The notes under the pieces: model-generated
Told to the model about the DNA's origin: nothing
Seen by the model: only the letters and a program-made list of their open reading frames with translations
Databases searched by the model: none
From: Talaromyces rugulosus
Lineage: Eukaryota; Ascomycota; Eurotiomycetes; Eurotiales; Trichocomaceae
Length of the DNA: 64,000 bases
Reading direction: 5' to 3'
NCBI RefSeq assembly: GCF_013368755.1
Contig: NC_049565.1
Span: 1,612,001 to 1,676,000, forward strand
Part shown: one piece after another, positions 17,812 through 29,909 of the stretch
How the letters are laid out: every line of letters begins with the position of its first letter
How positions within the stretch are numbered: position 1 is the stretch's first letter
Position numbers and translations under genes: made by a program

Positions 17812-19536
17812 GGTTGCCTCGATTTCGAATTATTGGGCATGAAATGTTTTGGTTTGTTTGTTTGTTTGTTTTTTTTTTTTCACGAATAGAAGTATCCTTG
17901 CGAGTCCAAGAAGCAAATCGAAACAATAAAAGGAGCAGTAGCAGCAAAGGGTAACTATGGACACTTGCATGTTAACAGGTTGTCATGACTCATGTAATAC
18001 TTTCGTTGACGCATCACAGAAAAGGCGACCACGGGAACTGTATGAGTGATAATCACATGCAGTCAGGGATGGGTGGCCTAGTTTGTTGATGTTACAAAAT
18101 TCTTTTTGTGACAGGCACATGGGGGCGATTTTGACAACAGCTTAATGTTCGGGCTTTAGAACATCTTTAAGTTGATACAATTCAATGCAATAAAATTTCG
18201 AAGTAATTAGCAAAGGAAAAACCAGTATCTTCGGTGAAATATTTCGATATCAACTGATCAATCAGAACGACTGGTACCTGTAACTGCTGTTGACGGGGAC
18301 GTAACACTAAGTCATCAACTAACAAGAAAACACATATACATTGCAATTTTAAGTTTGAGTATAGATAAACTCAAGATTGAATATATATTTAATCTCTATT
18401 AAATATAAAATATGGGGTTTTTTCCAAGAAAGAGAAAAGAGAGGACCAGGTAAATAAATTGATATACAGGTATGGGTAGTTAATGTGTAGCCTCATTACT
18501 TCCACACTCACATATATATATATTTGAAAATTTCGATGTTTACAGAAGCAGAATAACTCCCACGGAAGCTAAGAAGGATCAATTGAGATATATAAGGTAT
18601 TCTACTAGCGATATCAAAACTACCCGATCTCGAATCCAATCAATCAATAATAACATTTGAATGTAGTTAGGATTATTATGTCTGCTGCTTTAAATGTTCG
18701 ACCGAGGAGAACCGAGCTAATCTAAATCTGGTTAGCGCAGTATACGGAGTTATCCGAGATTCCGATCTCCAATTCCACCAACCAGAAGCAATGAATATCC
18801 AAGTAGAAAATCTGTACATGCATATGTACGTCATGAGGTTTTTTGACAAATCATGAGATTGGTGAGTAGGTCGTAATAATATTCACCAGTATGCATAGCG
18901 ACGTATTGAGCAGCTGCTGCTTGTGAAGGGGGTTAATGTATGATTATAGCGATTATGGCGTGATAGATGTTAATTTGAGATGACCTATACAGGAGCTTAA
19001 AGGCTGGGCACATCACAGGGAGAATGTCACAGTATTATTTGTAAAGATATTATTATTGAGCAAGTTCTGTATGTTGCCAGTCGTCCGCCTATCTCCGGGT
19101 TTAAGTCCACCGAGAGCCCCGAAACTGATATGGGAGATTTCGGAAGCAATTTACAAGAGCACGCAGCATGTTCTGCTGCGGCTGTCGTATAGAATAGACT
19201 TGATTTTTGATCCCTTGGAGTCACTAAACGCAAGACGCGATTTACTGCCGGGGAAAACGGAAATAATAATAATAGTAACAATAACAATAACAACAACAGT
19301 AAAAACGCCAAGCCGCCATGGCACGTGATCGGCGGTTCCGGGCAGTTCCCGTGCCGCGATTGGCCGGCGAAAAGTTTTCGGGTCAAAACTTGCACGTCGC
19401 AGCGGCCACCTTCGTTCATCCCTTCCGCTGGATTCTCATCGTCTTTCTTCCATCCTCCAGGTTCTCGAATCTGTCCTCGACGCATCCCCAACTCCACTCT
19501 TGCTTGTTTTAGCACTTCACATCCCTGCTAAACGCA
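17812..19536. other. long intergenic region with simple repeats
   Basis: About 1.7 kb, largely AT-rich, between the divergent Asp f 4-like gene and the phosphate carrier. A TTTG-repeat plus T run lies at about 17851-17880 and an AAT/AAC-type triplet tract at about 19260-19305. GC content rises sharply after 19310, marking the carrier promoter. No convincing gene is seen. Confidence 0.55.
19322..19327. promoter_or_regulatory. CACGTG E-box upstream of phosphate carrier
   Basis: A palindromic CACGTG lies 210 bp before the start of the phosphate carrier, with an inverted CCAAT (ATTGG) close downstream near 19358. CACGTG is the core bound by Pho4/NUC-1 and Cbf1-type bHLH factors. Function here is inferred only from motif and position. 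Confidence 0.35.
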
Positions 19537-20786
19537 ATGGCTTCGTCTGCCCCTTCTCCTGTTGCCGTTGAGGCTGCCCAGCCCCCGAAGCTCAGCGGCG
19601 TCGCCCTGTACTCCCGGTTCGCCTTTGCCGGTGCCGTGTGCTGTTCGATCACCCACGGTGCCTTGACCCCTGTTGATGTGTAAGTGATCCCATCTCAACC
19701 TATCGTTTTTCTCCATCGACGTGATTCCGGCGCACGCCTCAATGGAACATGAGACGCGTCGGTAGAACAACATTCGGACCTCTTTATTCCGCTTCAAAAG
19801 GAAAAGAGAAAGAAAAGTCTCCACGTTACGATTATCGCAACAACAAATAATTGCTGACCACCATCCAAACAGCGTCAAGACCCGTATCCAGCTCGACCCC
19901 GTCACCTACAACCGCGGTCTCTTCGGTGGTATCCGCCAGGTTATCCAGAACGAAGGTGCCGGCGCTCTTTTGACTGGTTTTGGTCCTACCGCCGCCGGTT
20001 ACTTCCTCCAGGGTGCCTTCAAGTTCGGTGGATACGAATTCTTCAAGCAACAGTGCATCAACCAGCTCGGTTACGAGACCGCTTCCAACAACCGCATCGC
20101 CGTCTACGCCGTCTCTTCCGCCGCTGCCGAATTTTTCGCTGATATCGCTCTTTGCCCTCTTGAGGCCACTCGTATCCGTCTTGTCTCGGAGCCTACCTTC
20201 GCCAACGGTCTGCTCGGTGGTTTCTCTAAGATCGCCAAGACTGAAGGTCTCGGCGGTTTCTACTCTGGATTCGGTCCTATCTTGTTCAAGCAGTATGTTT
20301 CCTATTCTTCAAACGATCTTTCCTGTCGTAGGCTAATGAACAAAGGGTCCCATACACCGTCGCCAAATTCGTCGTCTTCGAGAAGGTTGTTGAGGCTGTC
20401 TACGGAGTTGTTGACAAGGACTCCCTCTCTGACGGCACCAAGACCTTTGTCAACTTGGGCTCTGGTTTGATGGCTGGTTTCGCTGCTGCCATTGTCTCCC
20501 AGCCTGCCGACACCATGCTTTCCAAGATCAACAAGACCAAGGGTCTTCCTGGTGAGGGCACCATGACCCGCCTTGTCAAGATTGGTAAGGAGCTCGGTTT
20601 CCGCGGCTCTTACTCTGGTATCGGTGCTCGTCTCTTCATGGTTGGTACTCTCACTGCTGGTCAATTCGCCATCTACGGAGGTATGTGTCTCTCTTCCTTG
20701 AAACAAAACTTTAAACAAATATTGACGATTGTGCAGATATCAAGCGTATCCTCGGCGCCACTGGTGGTGTTGAGATCGGCAAATAA
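19537..20786 (+). CDS. mitochondrial phosphate carrier
   Basis: Imports inorganic phosphate into the mitochondrial matrix for ATP synthesis (Mir1/Pic2 type). Exons are 19537-19679, 19873-20292, 20346-20680 and 20737-20786, giving 315 residues. Three mitochondrial-carrier repeats are visible through their signatures: [16 protein letters not shown] and PADTMLSK, each followed by a second helix with Gly-rich small-residue packing. A short N-terminal extension ([15 protein letters not shown]) precedes the first helix. Codon use is strongly biased to C-ending codons, typical of a highly expressed gene. The first intron is 193 bp, long for this window, and the second acceptor (ACAAAG) is unusual but fixed by phase and by the VPYTVAKF sequence after it. 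Confidence 0.93.
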
Positions 20787-21213
20787 GCGCACCAACATCT
20801 CACCAATGCAAGAACTCGAGACTGAACCGACTTCCTTGTACAATACACACTTTCACAAGCACGGAGAACCAAAATTGCATCTCCGGGTTACGACAACGAC
20901 CCAAGGCGGCATGTACGATTTGAAGTGCCGCAAAATTTTTTCTTGATCTGTCCGTCATTCTGGATGGACGAAAGTACACCTTGTAGATTCACACTTGCAA
21001 CCCCCCCTTTTATTTGGTTTTACAAGCTTCTCCTATGTCATGTCTTAAATTCTCTTGTTGTAGATCATGATCGATTTGAATAGTTAATAGAGCCTTTATC
21101 ATGTTTGTTCTGGCGGAGCTTCCCATAATAGATCACTTTAAGCAGGGTGTTAGTAAATTCTGTTTGATATAGCCAGAGCGCACCGGTGAATTTCAGTGCT
21201 ATCAACATTGAAC

Positions 21214-21654
21214 GTTGCGTGGCAACATTTGAAAGTTGACCAAACACTTGAGTTCTGTCCTGATGCCTCGGTTGCTGCAGAGCCCAGTCGTCTATTAAAT
21301 CCCAATGTAAGTCTATCAAATAGTGTAGTTCTCGGTATAACAATACCAGTTTTTGGGGGAACGCGGATATCGTTCTGCAACGTTGCGGCAACGTTGCGTG
21401 GTTTTGCAACACTGCAAAAAATCTACACATACCTTACTATTGCAAAAGTCGATATGTATCAAGATTTTCATACGTTGCAGAAATTTGGCAATGGTTGTGA
21501 AAAACGGTAACATATCGAAATTGGTTACGTTGCAGTTTTCTATTATGTATCAAAACATATTTACGTTAATAAATCGGCAACGTATATCATTAATGTAACT
21601 GTATTAATACCATTTTTTTGGTTGTATGACCGTTACCAGGCCACCCAACGTTGC
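21214..21654. repeat. cluster of GTTGC/GCAAC words
   Basis: Twelve copies of the pentamer GTTGC or its complement GCAAC occur in 441 bp, most with the extended core ACGTTGC or GCAACGT; about one would be expected by chance. At 21377-21397 four copies form two back-to-back palindromes (GCAACGTTGC, then GGCAACGTTGC). No coding family matches the frames through it. It may be a decayed repeat element or a binding-site array. Confidence 0.6.
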
Positions 21655-21770
21655 TGGAAGGTATCCCCGTCCCCCCAAGAACCGGCATGGAAGGTTGAAA
21701 CTCGAGAGATTGGTAGACAAATTCCGGCTTGAGTGATGAATATTTCGCGTCATCTTATCGAGGGCACGAA

Positions 21771-21798
21771 CCAGGTACATTATACCAGGTACATTATA
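21771..21798. repeat. 14 bp tandem duplication
   Basis: Two perfect head-to-tail copies of CCAGGTACATTATA. Could be simple slippage or a duplication from a past insertion. Confidence 0.85.
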
Positions 21799-23956
21799 TG
21801 TTTGAATCGTAAACGAGTTTGAGTACGTAGCTGAGTGCGCAAACCCCAGTCAGTAACATCATTCATTATTTCAATGTTGGTTATATATTGACATAGTTAT
21901 TTGTAGAGCTTGCACATACCACTAATCAATTGTTGCTGTCATGACCAGATGCAGCACACTCGTGTTCATTGTATGCTTTTTTGGAGAGTAGCACTGAGGA
22001 GTTGTCTTGGTTTATTAGTTCATGAATGGCATGAAGGATGGAAGAGCTAGCATACCTGTTTTTCTTGTTACATGCTATTGGAACCTGTGTGGACCATCGA
22101 TTGACTGCTGTAGGGCCCTACCTTTCTTTGGTCTTCTGGTGCAGCCGGTCGACATGAACCATCATATGCATTTTGAAGCTGGACGACGTACTGCACTCTG
22201 AAAGTATAACCGGCTGCTGCTGCGTGGAAATAGTCTGGAAACGCGAGAGAGAAGTAAAGACCGTTTAACCTAAGCAGCGTTAGTTTCATTCCTATGGAAG
22301 GGGAGAGCTGGGTCATGCCCACGTTCATGCAAGGAATATTGCTAATTCAAAGTAATAGACGATTGTGAAGATTTAAGAATAGGTTCACGCACGGCTGCAC
22401 CAGTATATGACCGATATATCCCTCGATTCCTGGTATTCTGGGTTCAAATAAGCTGATGCCAAGTTGGCACAGTAAAGGTCAAGGGATTGTGTATGTGCCT
22501 GTGTCCACACAAGAAAACCAGGGAACTTGAACTGTGCCAGCGAGAAGCAAGGGTAGTTAACACAGTACCGCCATTATTCAGTAGTGAAGTACGTGGCAAG
22601 AGATAATTTGATCCGCAGAAAGAAGAGAGATAAGAATAGACAAAGGTGCCGGTCTCCTTGTTGATGTAGTGTGAAGTACCTACATGATGGGCCCCGAGGC
22701 TGTGGAAAATAGCCACTTGGTTCCTCATAAAGTTCCGTCCACTGATACACGGAGTCTACTCTGTGAATCAATTCCGAGAAATACTTGAGGTAACGCCGTG
22801 TTCTTCGGGATTCCGTGTTGAAAAATCCGTAGTGCCAGATGGGAGAGCGAGGCAATAGCTGATCCTCAGCTGCACAAGCTAAGCATTGGAATAGCGTCAT
22901 ATGAACACCAAACAGATCCCAGTTCTTTATTATTATCCGTTGGTGTTGGTAACGCTTGGTAAGTCGACCAAGACCCCACGGGCTCAATGACAAACTATCA
23001 CGGGTGGCATCCGGCAATACCGTATTAAGCCGAGCCGAGTTTCATGTACCAGCCATGAGCTGACGCTATTCACCAGGGTCTTTTCAACTGTTGGTTCATT
23101 TGAAATTAAGTTGTGACATGGAGCTGGGGCTGCTCATCCAAATTAACGCCGGTATCATAAGGTGAGTGGATATTCCGTAATGATACTGGCTTAAGGCCAT
23201 ATATTCTAGAAGCTTGGCGAGCAGGACTATATTAGCACGGAGTATACGGAGTACGTCTCCGTAGCATATGAGTTTGCGAAATTGATCCGAATTGAATTGA
23301 GAGTATATGCCACTTTGGGCCTAGCGCGGTAGTTTACTCCTAAAAAGTAACCTTAATAACTCTAAACTTACTAGCGCGCGACTCTGTGTATTTTCTGATT
23401 GGCCCGCAGTATAGTTTTTGAGAAATGGGTATATTCCATTTAGGGTTGCAGTGTAAACGAAGCATCGTTTTGACGTCCCGGAACTTTGTTAAATGGGCCT
23501 CCATCACAACTGTGCAAGGGTGCAAGGTGACATGATGGTATTTTAAAGGCATGTCCTTTGTAGAAGGCTGATCAGTTGGACCCTTGGTGACGCGTGCTAG
23601 GCGCCTCGTGTTCGCCCTCTCATGCAGTAAGCCCCACGCGGGACAATAGAGTGAATGGCCGAGCCTCCAATGACGGTCCCCCAACAATACCTTCACTGGT
23701 TTTTATGCATTCGTTGGCTCCTTGTGGCTTGTAATCGACAGCCGCTTAATCTTTAGATCCCTCAAATACCTCGGCCGTAACGGAATACATGTACAAATAT
23801 CGTGAGACCCATGTCTGGAACCTTTCCGCTTTAGGAAGTACTTCTCTTCGGCTGGCGTGCGGTCTGATGCCGGGCAAATGCTTAATTCGGATAAGTGCTT
23901 CAAAATATTACCTGCTTGTGAAAAATGCCCGCGGAATTGAGCCGTCGACAAATAGA

Positions 23957-24013
23957 GAGAGAGAGAGAGAGTGTGTGTGTATATATGTGAGAGAAAGAGA
24001 GAGAGAGAGAGAA
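23957..24013. repeat. GA/GT microsatellite
   Basis: A compound simple repeat: GA dinucleotides, then a short GT and AT stretch, then a second GA tract. Both strands are low-complexity, so frames through it are not meaningful. Confidence 0.9.
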
Positions 24014-24701
24014 AAGAAGAGCCAACAGGCTTCAATAATACATGTAGTACCTACGTAGTACCATGTTGCATTGGTACATATGGACGTTGAATGCGCTAAA
24101 TATCGACGTGACAGAGCTGTCTAAGCGCCTGCCAGTGACCCGGACGGGGCTGAGGTGAATGATCGACAAAGCTAACATGATAAGCTACAGTTTCTCGAAT
24201 TTTCGCAGTGCATACCCTACTTCCTATTCGTGTGCTCGGAACCGACGGTCTCCTTAGCCCCAAGCCTGAAAACCAGTTGACCAGACCCTTACTCCCCGAA
24301 GTAGCGGAGCTCCGCAACCTCCACGCCTACGCTTGGGCATTACGCGCCAACGATGGCGCCGCACTTGGCGGTTTTTTGTTTTAGACACAAATTGAATTGT
24401 CCCCGAGGCCTCTCTATGCCGTGGCTCAAGGCACCCGCCGAAAAATCCCTAAATCGCCCCTCCAAAACACAGGGATCTCGAGGGGGGGGACAAGTCGTCG
24501 TATATTTTAGTGCAATGACCACCTACACCACGCTACGGATGGTCCCTTATTGACGCCGTTGCATGTCTTGGCTTGCGCCGTCCACCCGACAAGAGAAAAA
24601 GCTTAAATTGAAGCCACTCTTTGCATATATAGTCTACAAAGAAAATCACAGGAAGAAGGTTAGAAAACAATAAGGAACCAAAGTCTACTACGGCAACCAC
24701 C

Positions 24702-26306
24702 ATGAATTCCCGTCGCAGTATGCCCAAAGTGAGGTCGGGATGCCAGACGTGCAAGTAAGTCTCATCCAAAACATCTCGGTAGAAAGGCAATCGGTCAGTG
24801 GCTAATGTAATCTCCTCAAGGTCACGACGCGTCAAGTGTGACGAGCAGAAACCTAGCTGCGCTAGATGTATACGAGCTGGCCGCGAATGCAAAGGTTATC
24901 CGCCACCGGACAAGAACAGCCAGTTGCATAATGGAGAGTTGTCGTTAAACATCCCAATCAAGGCTTATAGCATCCCTTTCAAGGTTCCTGGTAGTCGGAC
25001 AGATCGGCAGCTCCTGCATTTCTACTGTTCTGATGCGGCTGGAAATCTGTCTGATTTCTACCACCGGGAACTATGGACAAGGATAATTCTACAAAGATGC
25101 CACGACCAATCTATTATTCGCAATGCTGTGGTTACTCTCAGTTCACTTTATTTGGACTATGTGCGTGGTGAAAATTACTACGCCGACATAGGGTGGTCTC
25201 CGCCGGCAAAGAGCCTCGAGCAGATTACAAAATGCCACCGACAGCTCATGACTCATCTCAGTTCGCCGAATGCCTCGTTGGAGATAGCCCTCATTTGCAG
25301 CCTGTTCTTCCATGCTTTTGAGACCATTCTGGGAAACCAACAACAGTCAATCTTTCATCTCGATCAAGGTATACTCTTATTAAAGCGATACCAGGCGGAC
25401 AAAAATTATCAGCTCGCACCCGCCTCTGAAGAACTATGCACTCATCTCACTGCCCAGTTCTCTAGGCTTGATGTGCGAGCCAGTCGTTGTGATCCTACGA
25501 GGGTACCACTACTGAACCTAGTGTCCCCCGCGGAAATTTCAGGCACAGTTTCTCTGGTTCCTGATGTCTTTTTCAGTCCTACACACGCCGAGGCTGTATA
25601 TTTAAAACTGGAAAATTGGAGCGAGCATCGGAAAAGGGCACAAGAGACATATATTCCAGAATCCATAGAAAATATGCATCTCCAGACCATATACGAAAAT
25701 AAGATCTTCGCTGGAGAGCTCAAGAAATATTGTGACAATATCGAAAAACTTGTCTATTACTGTCGATCACAAGATCCTAGCTGGACAAGCCATGCTCTAA
25801 TGCTTCAAATCTCATCGCGTGTATGTTATACGGCCTTTCAAAACACGCCTTCCCCCGACCCCTCATTGCCCCGTCAAAATAGGGAAGAGCTTGAGGAAAG
25901 CTTAAAAGAGATTGTATCAGACATGGATTGTTTACTTTCTAGCTTCAAGGAGCCCTATCAGTTTGCCGATAGTCGATATTTCACGCTTTCTTCGAACCTG
26001 ATCATGATTCTAACATTCGTGATTATTAAGACGACTAATCGCGATACGTTGGAGAAATCCCTCTCACTACTCAAACACAACCGGCTTCCAAGTCGAGAGG
26101 GCCTTGCCGACTCCGAAGCAATGGGATATGTTTTCCAAAAACTACGATCACAACTTCTTAAGGAGCATATCCGGGGTGATGATAACCAGTACTTTGACAC
26201 AACCATGGAGCAGCTCGGTGCAAATATTCTAACTAGACCCCGCACCTTTTACGAAATGTTTGTCAACATGAAAAACGAAGAGGCGGGGAACGAGCAGTGG
26301 CAGTAG
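24702..26306 (+). CDS. Zn2Cys6 transcription factor
   Basis: A 512-residue fungal binuclear-cluster regulator. Exons are 24702-24754 and 24821-26306; the 66 bp intron has a GCTAATG branch site and splits the zinc cluster. The six cysteines are complete across the junction: CQTCKSRRVKCD, then C-ARC, with a final Cys in RECKG. A basic, Pro-containing linker (YPPPDKNSQ) follows. The rest resembles the fungal-specific regulatory region, with a typical block near residues 165-215 (SLEIALICSLFFHAFETILGNQQQS). It should bind CGG-type half sites in the nucleus. The amidase downstream is convergent and might be a target, but nothing proves it. Confidence 0.9.
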
Positions 26307-26713
26307 TATGAAAGGCTCCTACTATTTGTAGCTATTGTTGTTGATTGATATAGATAATACAGCGAGTCAAATTCCAAACACCATCTGTAGTTTCTATATA
26401 CATGTACACATAAAAGTAGAATAAGCTAAAAGGATTACATGTAGTATTTCTGCCGTGAGGACAAGGCTTACAAACCACATATCACAGGAAGTGATGCTGA
26501 AAGGCGCTAGTGCATTATGGCTGGGTAATTTATACTTCTTCACTGACACAAAGCCACAAAGCCACAATTTCCATACATTTAGCATCTATGGCTGGAAACC
26601 CACAGGGCAGAACTTAAGATGCACTGAAAAAAAAAATCTAATACATTCTACTCTGTAGCCAGTCCACGAAATGACGTCGGTTTCTTTGACTTTTTCATTC
26701 TAGAGGACTTTTA
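26307..26713. other. convergent intergenic spacer
   Basis: About 400 bp between the Zn2Cys6 gene and the amidase, which end towards each other. No further signal is recognised. Confidence 0.5.
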
Positions 26714-28612
26714 TCATAGCATGGCCTTGTTGCTCCCTTGATAATGTATCTTGAAAGCCGTATCAACCGTATCCATCACTTGGCAAAGCTTATGATCATG
26801 TAGCCGAGGAACAACAACCTGTACACTGAGGGGAGTGTTCAAGTATACTTTCCGATCTGCTTTCCCTGTGATGTCGACGTGCATTAGAGAGTAGGGAATT
26901 TGGGATAGCAAAGGGATTAAAAGAAAATAATTGACTTACAAAATTTTCTATTTTGTTCATCCCATTTGGACAATGGCTTGTATTCATCACTGTAATCGAG
27001 TTTCAAATCCGCCTCTGTTAGATTTCGCACTGGTATTGTCCCTGTGGGATAGTCTAGCAGGACAAAGGTAGTTGTATATGAAAGGTTTCCGTAAGTATCA
27101 TGTCGTGGAACTGGATGAGCCGCTATAGGGCATATGATTGCGTCAAGTGGGTTCCCTGAAGATTCTGATGCATAAGCGGTAGACAGTGGCCATGACCACA
27201 AATCCTTCCGCATCTCGATCTCGATTTGGTCACGCTCCGCACACAGAGCATAAAGCTTGTCGATAGAGGTAGGCGAGCGGCGAACAGTGCGGCCTTGTAG
27301 ATACGGCATCAGGGGCTCCTCAGTTTGGGCAAGAAGATCGAGAAGAGGGCCAGCGCCATCAACGTCCATGAGTCTGGCGCCGGTGATCATGCACTTTTTC
27401 ATGACCGCGGGAGGAGAGATATTTACAATCTCGATATCATATTCTTTGCTTCGAGCCAAAATGCCAGACACCTCCTTCAGCAGATGGCTTATCACTGGGA
27501 CTGGGTTGACTAGCCCGTCACTCCCCAGAATACCGATTCTGAGTGTCTTCTTTGGTGCGGATAGAGATGGCCAGAGAGCCGGAATACAGTCGTGGCCAAA
27601 AAACTCCGCTCTCGGCACAAGCTCCCTCATCACAGTGTCTATGTCCTGGATAGATCGCCCAATGGGGCCGGCGACCGGTTTTAGGGCCACACGGAGCTTG
27701 CCATTTGGCTGCCCACTTGTTGTTCCTCCGTATGGTATTCTGCCGACGCTCGGCTTGAAGCCGTATATTCCATTACACATGGCAGGAATACGAATACTTC
27801 CGCCAACATCAGTACCAAATCCTATCATGGAGGCGCGCATCGCCACCGCAACCCCTTCTCCTCCAGAGCTTCCGCCGGGTGTAAGCAGGCGGTTGAGTGG
27901 GTTCAGTGTTCGACCAAACATGTGATTTACGCTATCCAAAAAAGCCATCGTCTGAGGCACATTTGTTTTAGCAATGATGATTGCACCAAGTGAGCGGAGA
28001 AGTTGAACCAGGGCAGCATCCTGACCGGCAGACTTAAAAGCCAGAGCAGTGATGCCAACGGACGAATCGACACCTTTAATATCGAATGTATCTTTGACAG
28101 TTACGGGCAAGCCATGGAGGGGACCGTACAGTCTACCCGTCTTCTGAAGATGGTGGTCCAATTGTCGCGCCTGTTCAAGAGCACTGGTGAACAAGGGCTC
28201 GGTCAAACACCGCGTCAATTGCTGTGCGATCGCTGCTCGCTGGAATATGTTAGCACTTTTTGTTCATTTATACTTCAAGGCGCACTTAATGTTTACAAAC
28301 CTTACAAAAAGCCAATGCGACGTTTTCTGAGCTTAGTCGTCTTTCCGCGATCTCATGTAATAGTCCCTGAATATCCCATTTCTCCGTGATTTCTATCTCT
28401 TTTGTGCTTAGAATTCCACATGCTCTTGGCACACCTAATAGAGTTCCGGTGTCGCCTTCATCAAAACAATCGAGTTTATACACGGAGTCGAAGGGAGATA
28501 GCCTCATTGCACTCGGGATGTATCTGTCCTGCAGCCGCCATTCTGATGGAATAAGAGAATTGAGCTGTTCCCATTTGCGAGCTGATATATCGATATATGA
28601 TGCTGAGCCCAT
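26714..28612 (-). CDS. amidase, fungal acetamidase-like
   Basis: An amidase-signature hydrolase of 587 residues, expected to convert an amide to an acid and ammonia. Exons on the minus strand are 28301-28612, 26940-28239 and 26714-26865. The Ser-cisSer-Lys triad is in place: Lys in VTVKDTFD, the first Ser within TPGGSSGGEG and the nucleophile Ser in TDVGGSIRIPA. The N-terminal helix region (KWEQLNSLIPSEWRL, then a GILSTKEIEIT block) is typical of fungal acetamidase-type enzymes. The last exon contributes NTPLSVQVVVPR, matching the end of the amidase core. The junction into the last exon is the least certain part. An ATG 30 bp further upstream (28642) is an alternative start. The substrate is unknown. 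Confidence 0.85.
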
Positions 28613-29909
28613 ATTAATCAATTTTCCCCAATTCAAATTCAAAGGTTGGGTAAGTTAATGTCTGTTTTTTATTAGAAAGACGAAACTTCGTAGTCGACGA
28701 AGAATTGCGGGGATTTAGCGTGCCTCGGGCCCTCGGCTCAAGAAAGACCCACCAAAGCAACTCAAGATGGGTGGATGGATGTATTAGACTCAAAGTAGCC
28801 AGTATAAAAAAATGATTCATTGTAAACCCACTCCATTAAATTTTAGAGCCTGACGACAAATATACGAAATATGACAAGGCTGGTGTACCCGACCGAACTG
28901 TATGCACATATGTCAAACCAATATACATAGTCTACTGACGAAGCATTCTACCAGTCAATTTTATTTTGTAAAATCATTTAAGTAAAAAAATAAATTAATC
29001 ATTATATATTCTAAGATAAAAATATTACTCATTTATTTTAGAATTATATAAATTATTCAAATTTAGTAATAAAATACGGACACATTTCTCACTACCTTCC
29101 TTTTTAACATTGAAGGCTAGAATAGTAGTGGATTACAGTAACTTGTATAATAACTCAAAGGCACACAAGGCAGCAATAATTAGCCTAGCTGCTGATCTGA
29201 CTATAATAACTAGGGGGTTTGTTGAACTTTTTACCGCTACGCCAAAAAGGGGTCAACCCTAATTGTAAGGGTTTTACTAGTTCATTTATGTGTTGACAGG
29301 GTTACTGTTGGGGGTGTTTTACAAGGCTTGGTGTAACCTGGGTTCGATAACTAACTAAATTGCGTGCTTTCTTGGCAATTACAATCTGAAACAATCTGAT
29401 ACCCCAAATAGTGCTGTAGACCGCTGATCCCCCTAAGATTATTTGGAATTATGGGCGATTATCCAATTGGATCAAATTGATGAGGAATATCCCTATTAAA
29501 GTGATGACAAGGTCATGTAATTTAGAAAAATATGATTCTGAGTAATCAATTTGACATGTATCACGAACCCATATTTACGATCCTAGAGCTTAACAACACA
29601 TTCATACTACGTATAGGCCTTAAAGTTTAAAAAAAACAAACAAAAATATCCCTCAATCTTAGTTTATTAGCGGTGTTACATAGACTCTTAAGGAAATAAC
29701 GCAGGCCAGTCATTTGACATTACAACGGCCGGTTTATTTTAATGAAATCGACAATACCACATGCACTAAGACCGTGAACGGCTACATTATTTTGAATAAT
29801 GAAAAACAATGAAGTCCATACACACAGACCATGCATATGAAAGCCATGACCAATATCCTTAACTATCCTTCTTACAAGATCCATCTCTCCCATTCAGATT
29901 CAATCAACC
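28613..29909. other. AT-rich intergenic region
   Basis: About 1.3 kb, very AT-rich in the middle (28900-29100 and 29500-29650). No coding frame or intact repeat is recognised. It contains the amidase promoter and the 3' end of the giant gene. Confidence 0.5.

Larger units (their letters stand above)
20787..24701. other. gene-poor region
   Basis: Almost 4 kb without a recognised gene. It starts with the 3' end of the phosphate carrier. It includes a cluster of GTTGC/GCAAC words, a 14 bp tandem duplication and a GA microsatellite, listed separately. The longest minus-strand frame (22574-23017) has no ATG near its start and no family motif. The last few hundred bases form the promoter of the Zn2Cys6 gene. 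Confidence 0.5.

Noticed and set aside
21196..21510. 104-codon plus-strand frame through the GTTGC cluster
   Set aside because: It is open mainly because of the repeated words; no protein family is visible, so it is reported as a repeat cluster instead.
22068..22328. 86-codon minus-strand frame starting with ATG
   Set aside because: The composition is ordinary and there are no motifs or splice partners; too short to support.
22574..23017. 147-codon minus-strand frame
   Set aside because: It begins at a non-ATG codon, shows no family motif, and has no supporting exon structure; treated as chance in a gene-poor region.
27257..27925. 222-codon plus-strand frame
   Set aside because: It is antisense to the amidase core, whose catalytic motifs are on the minus strand.
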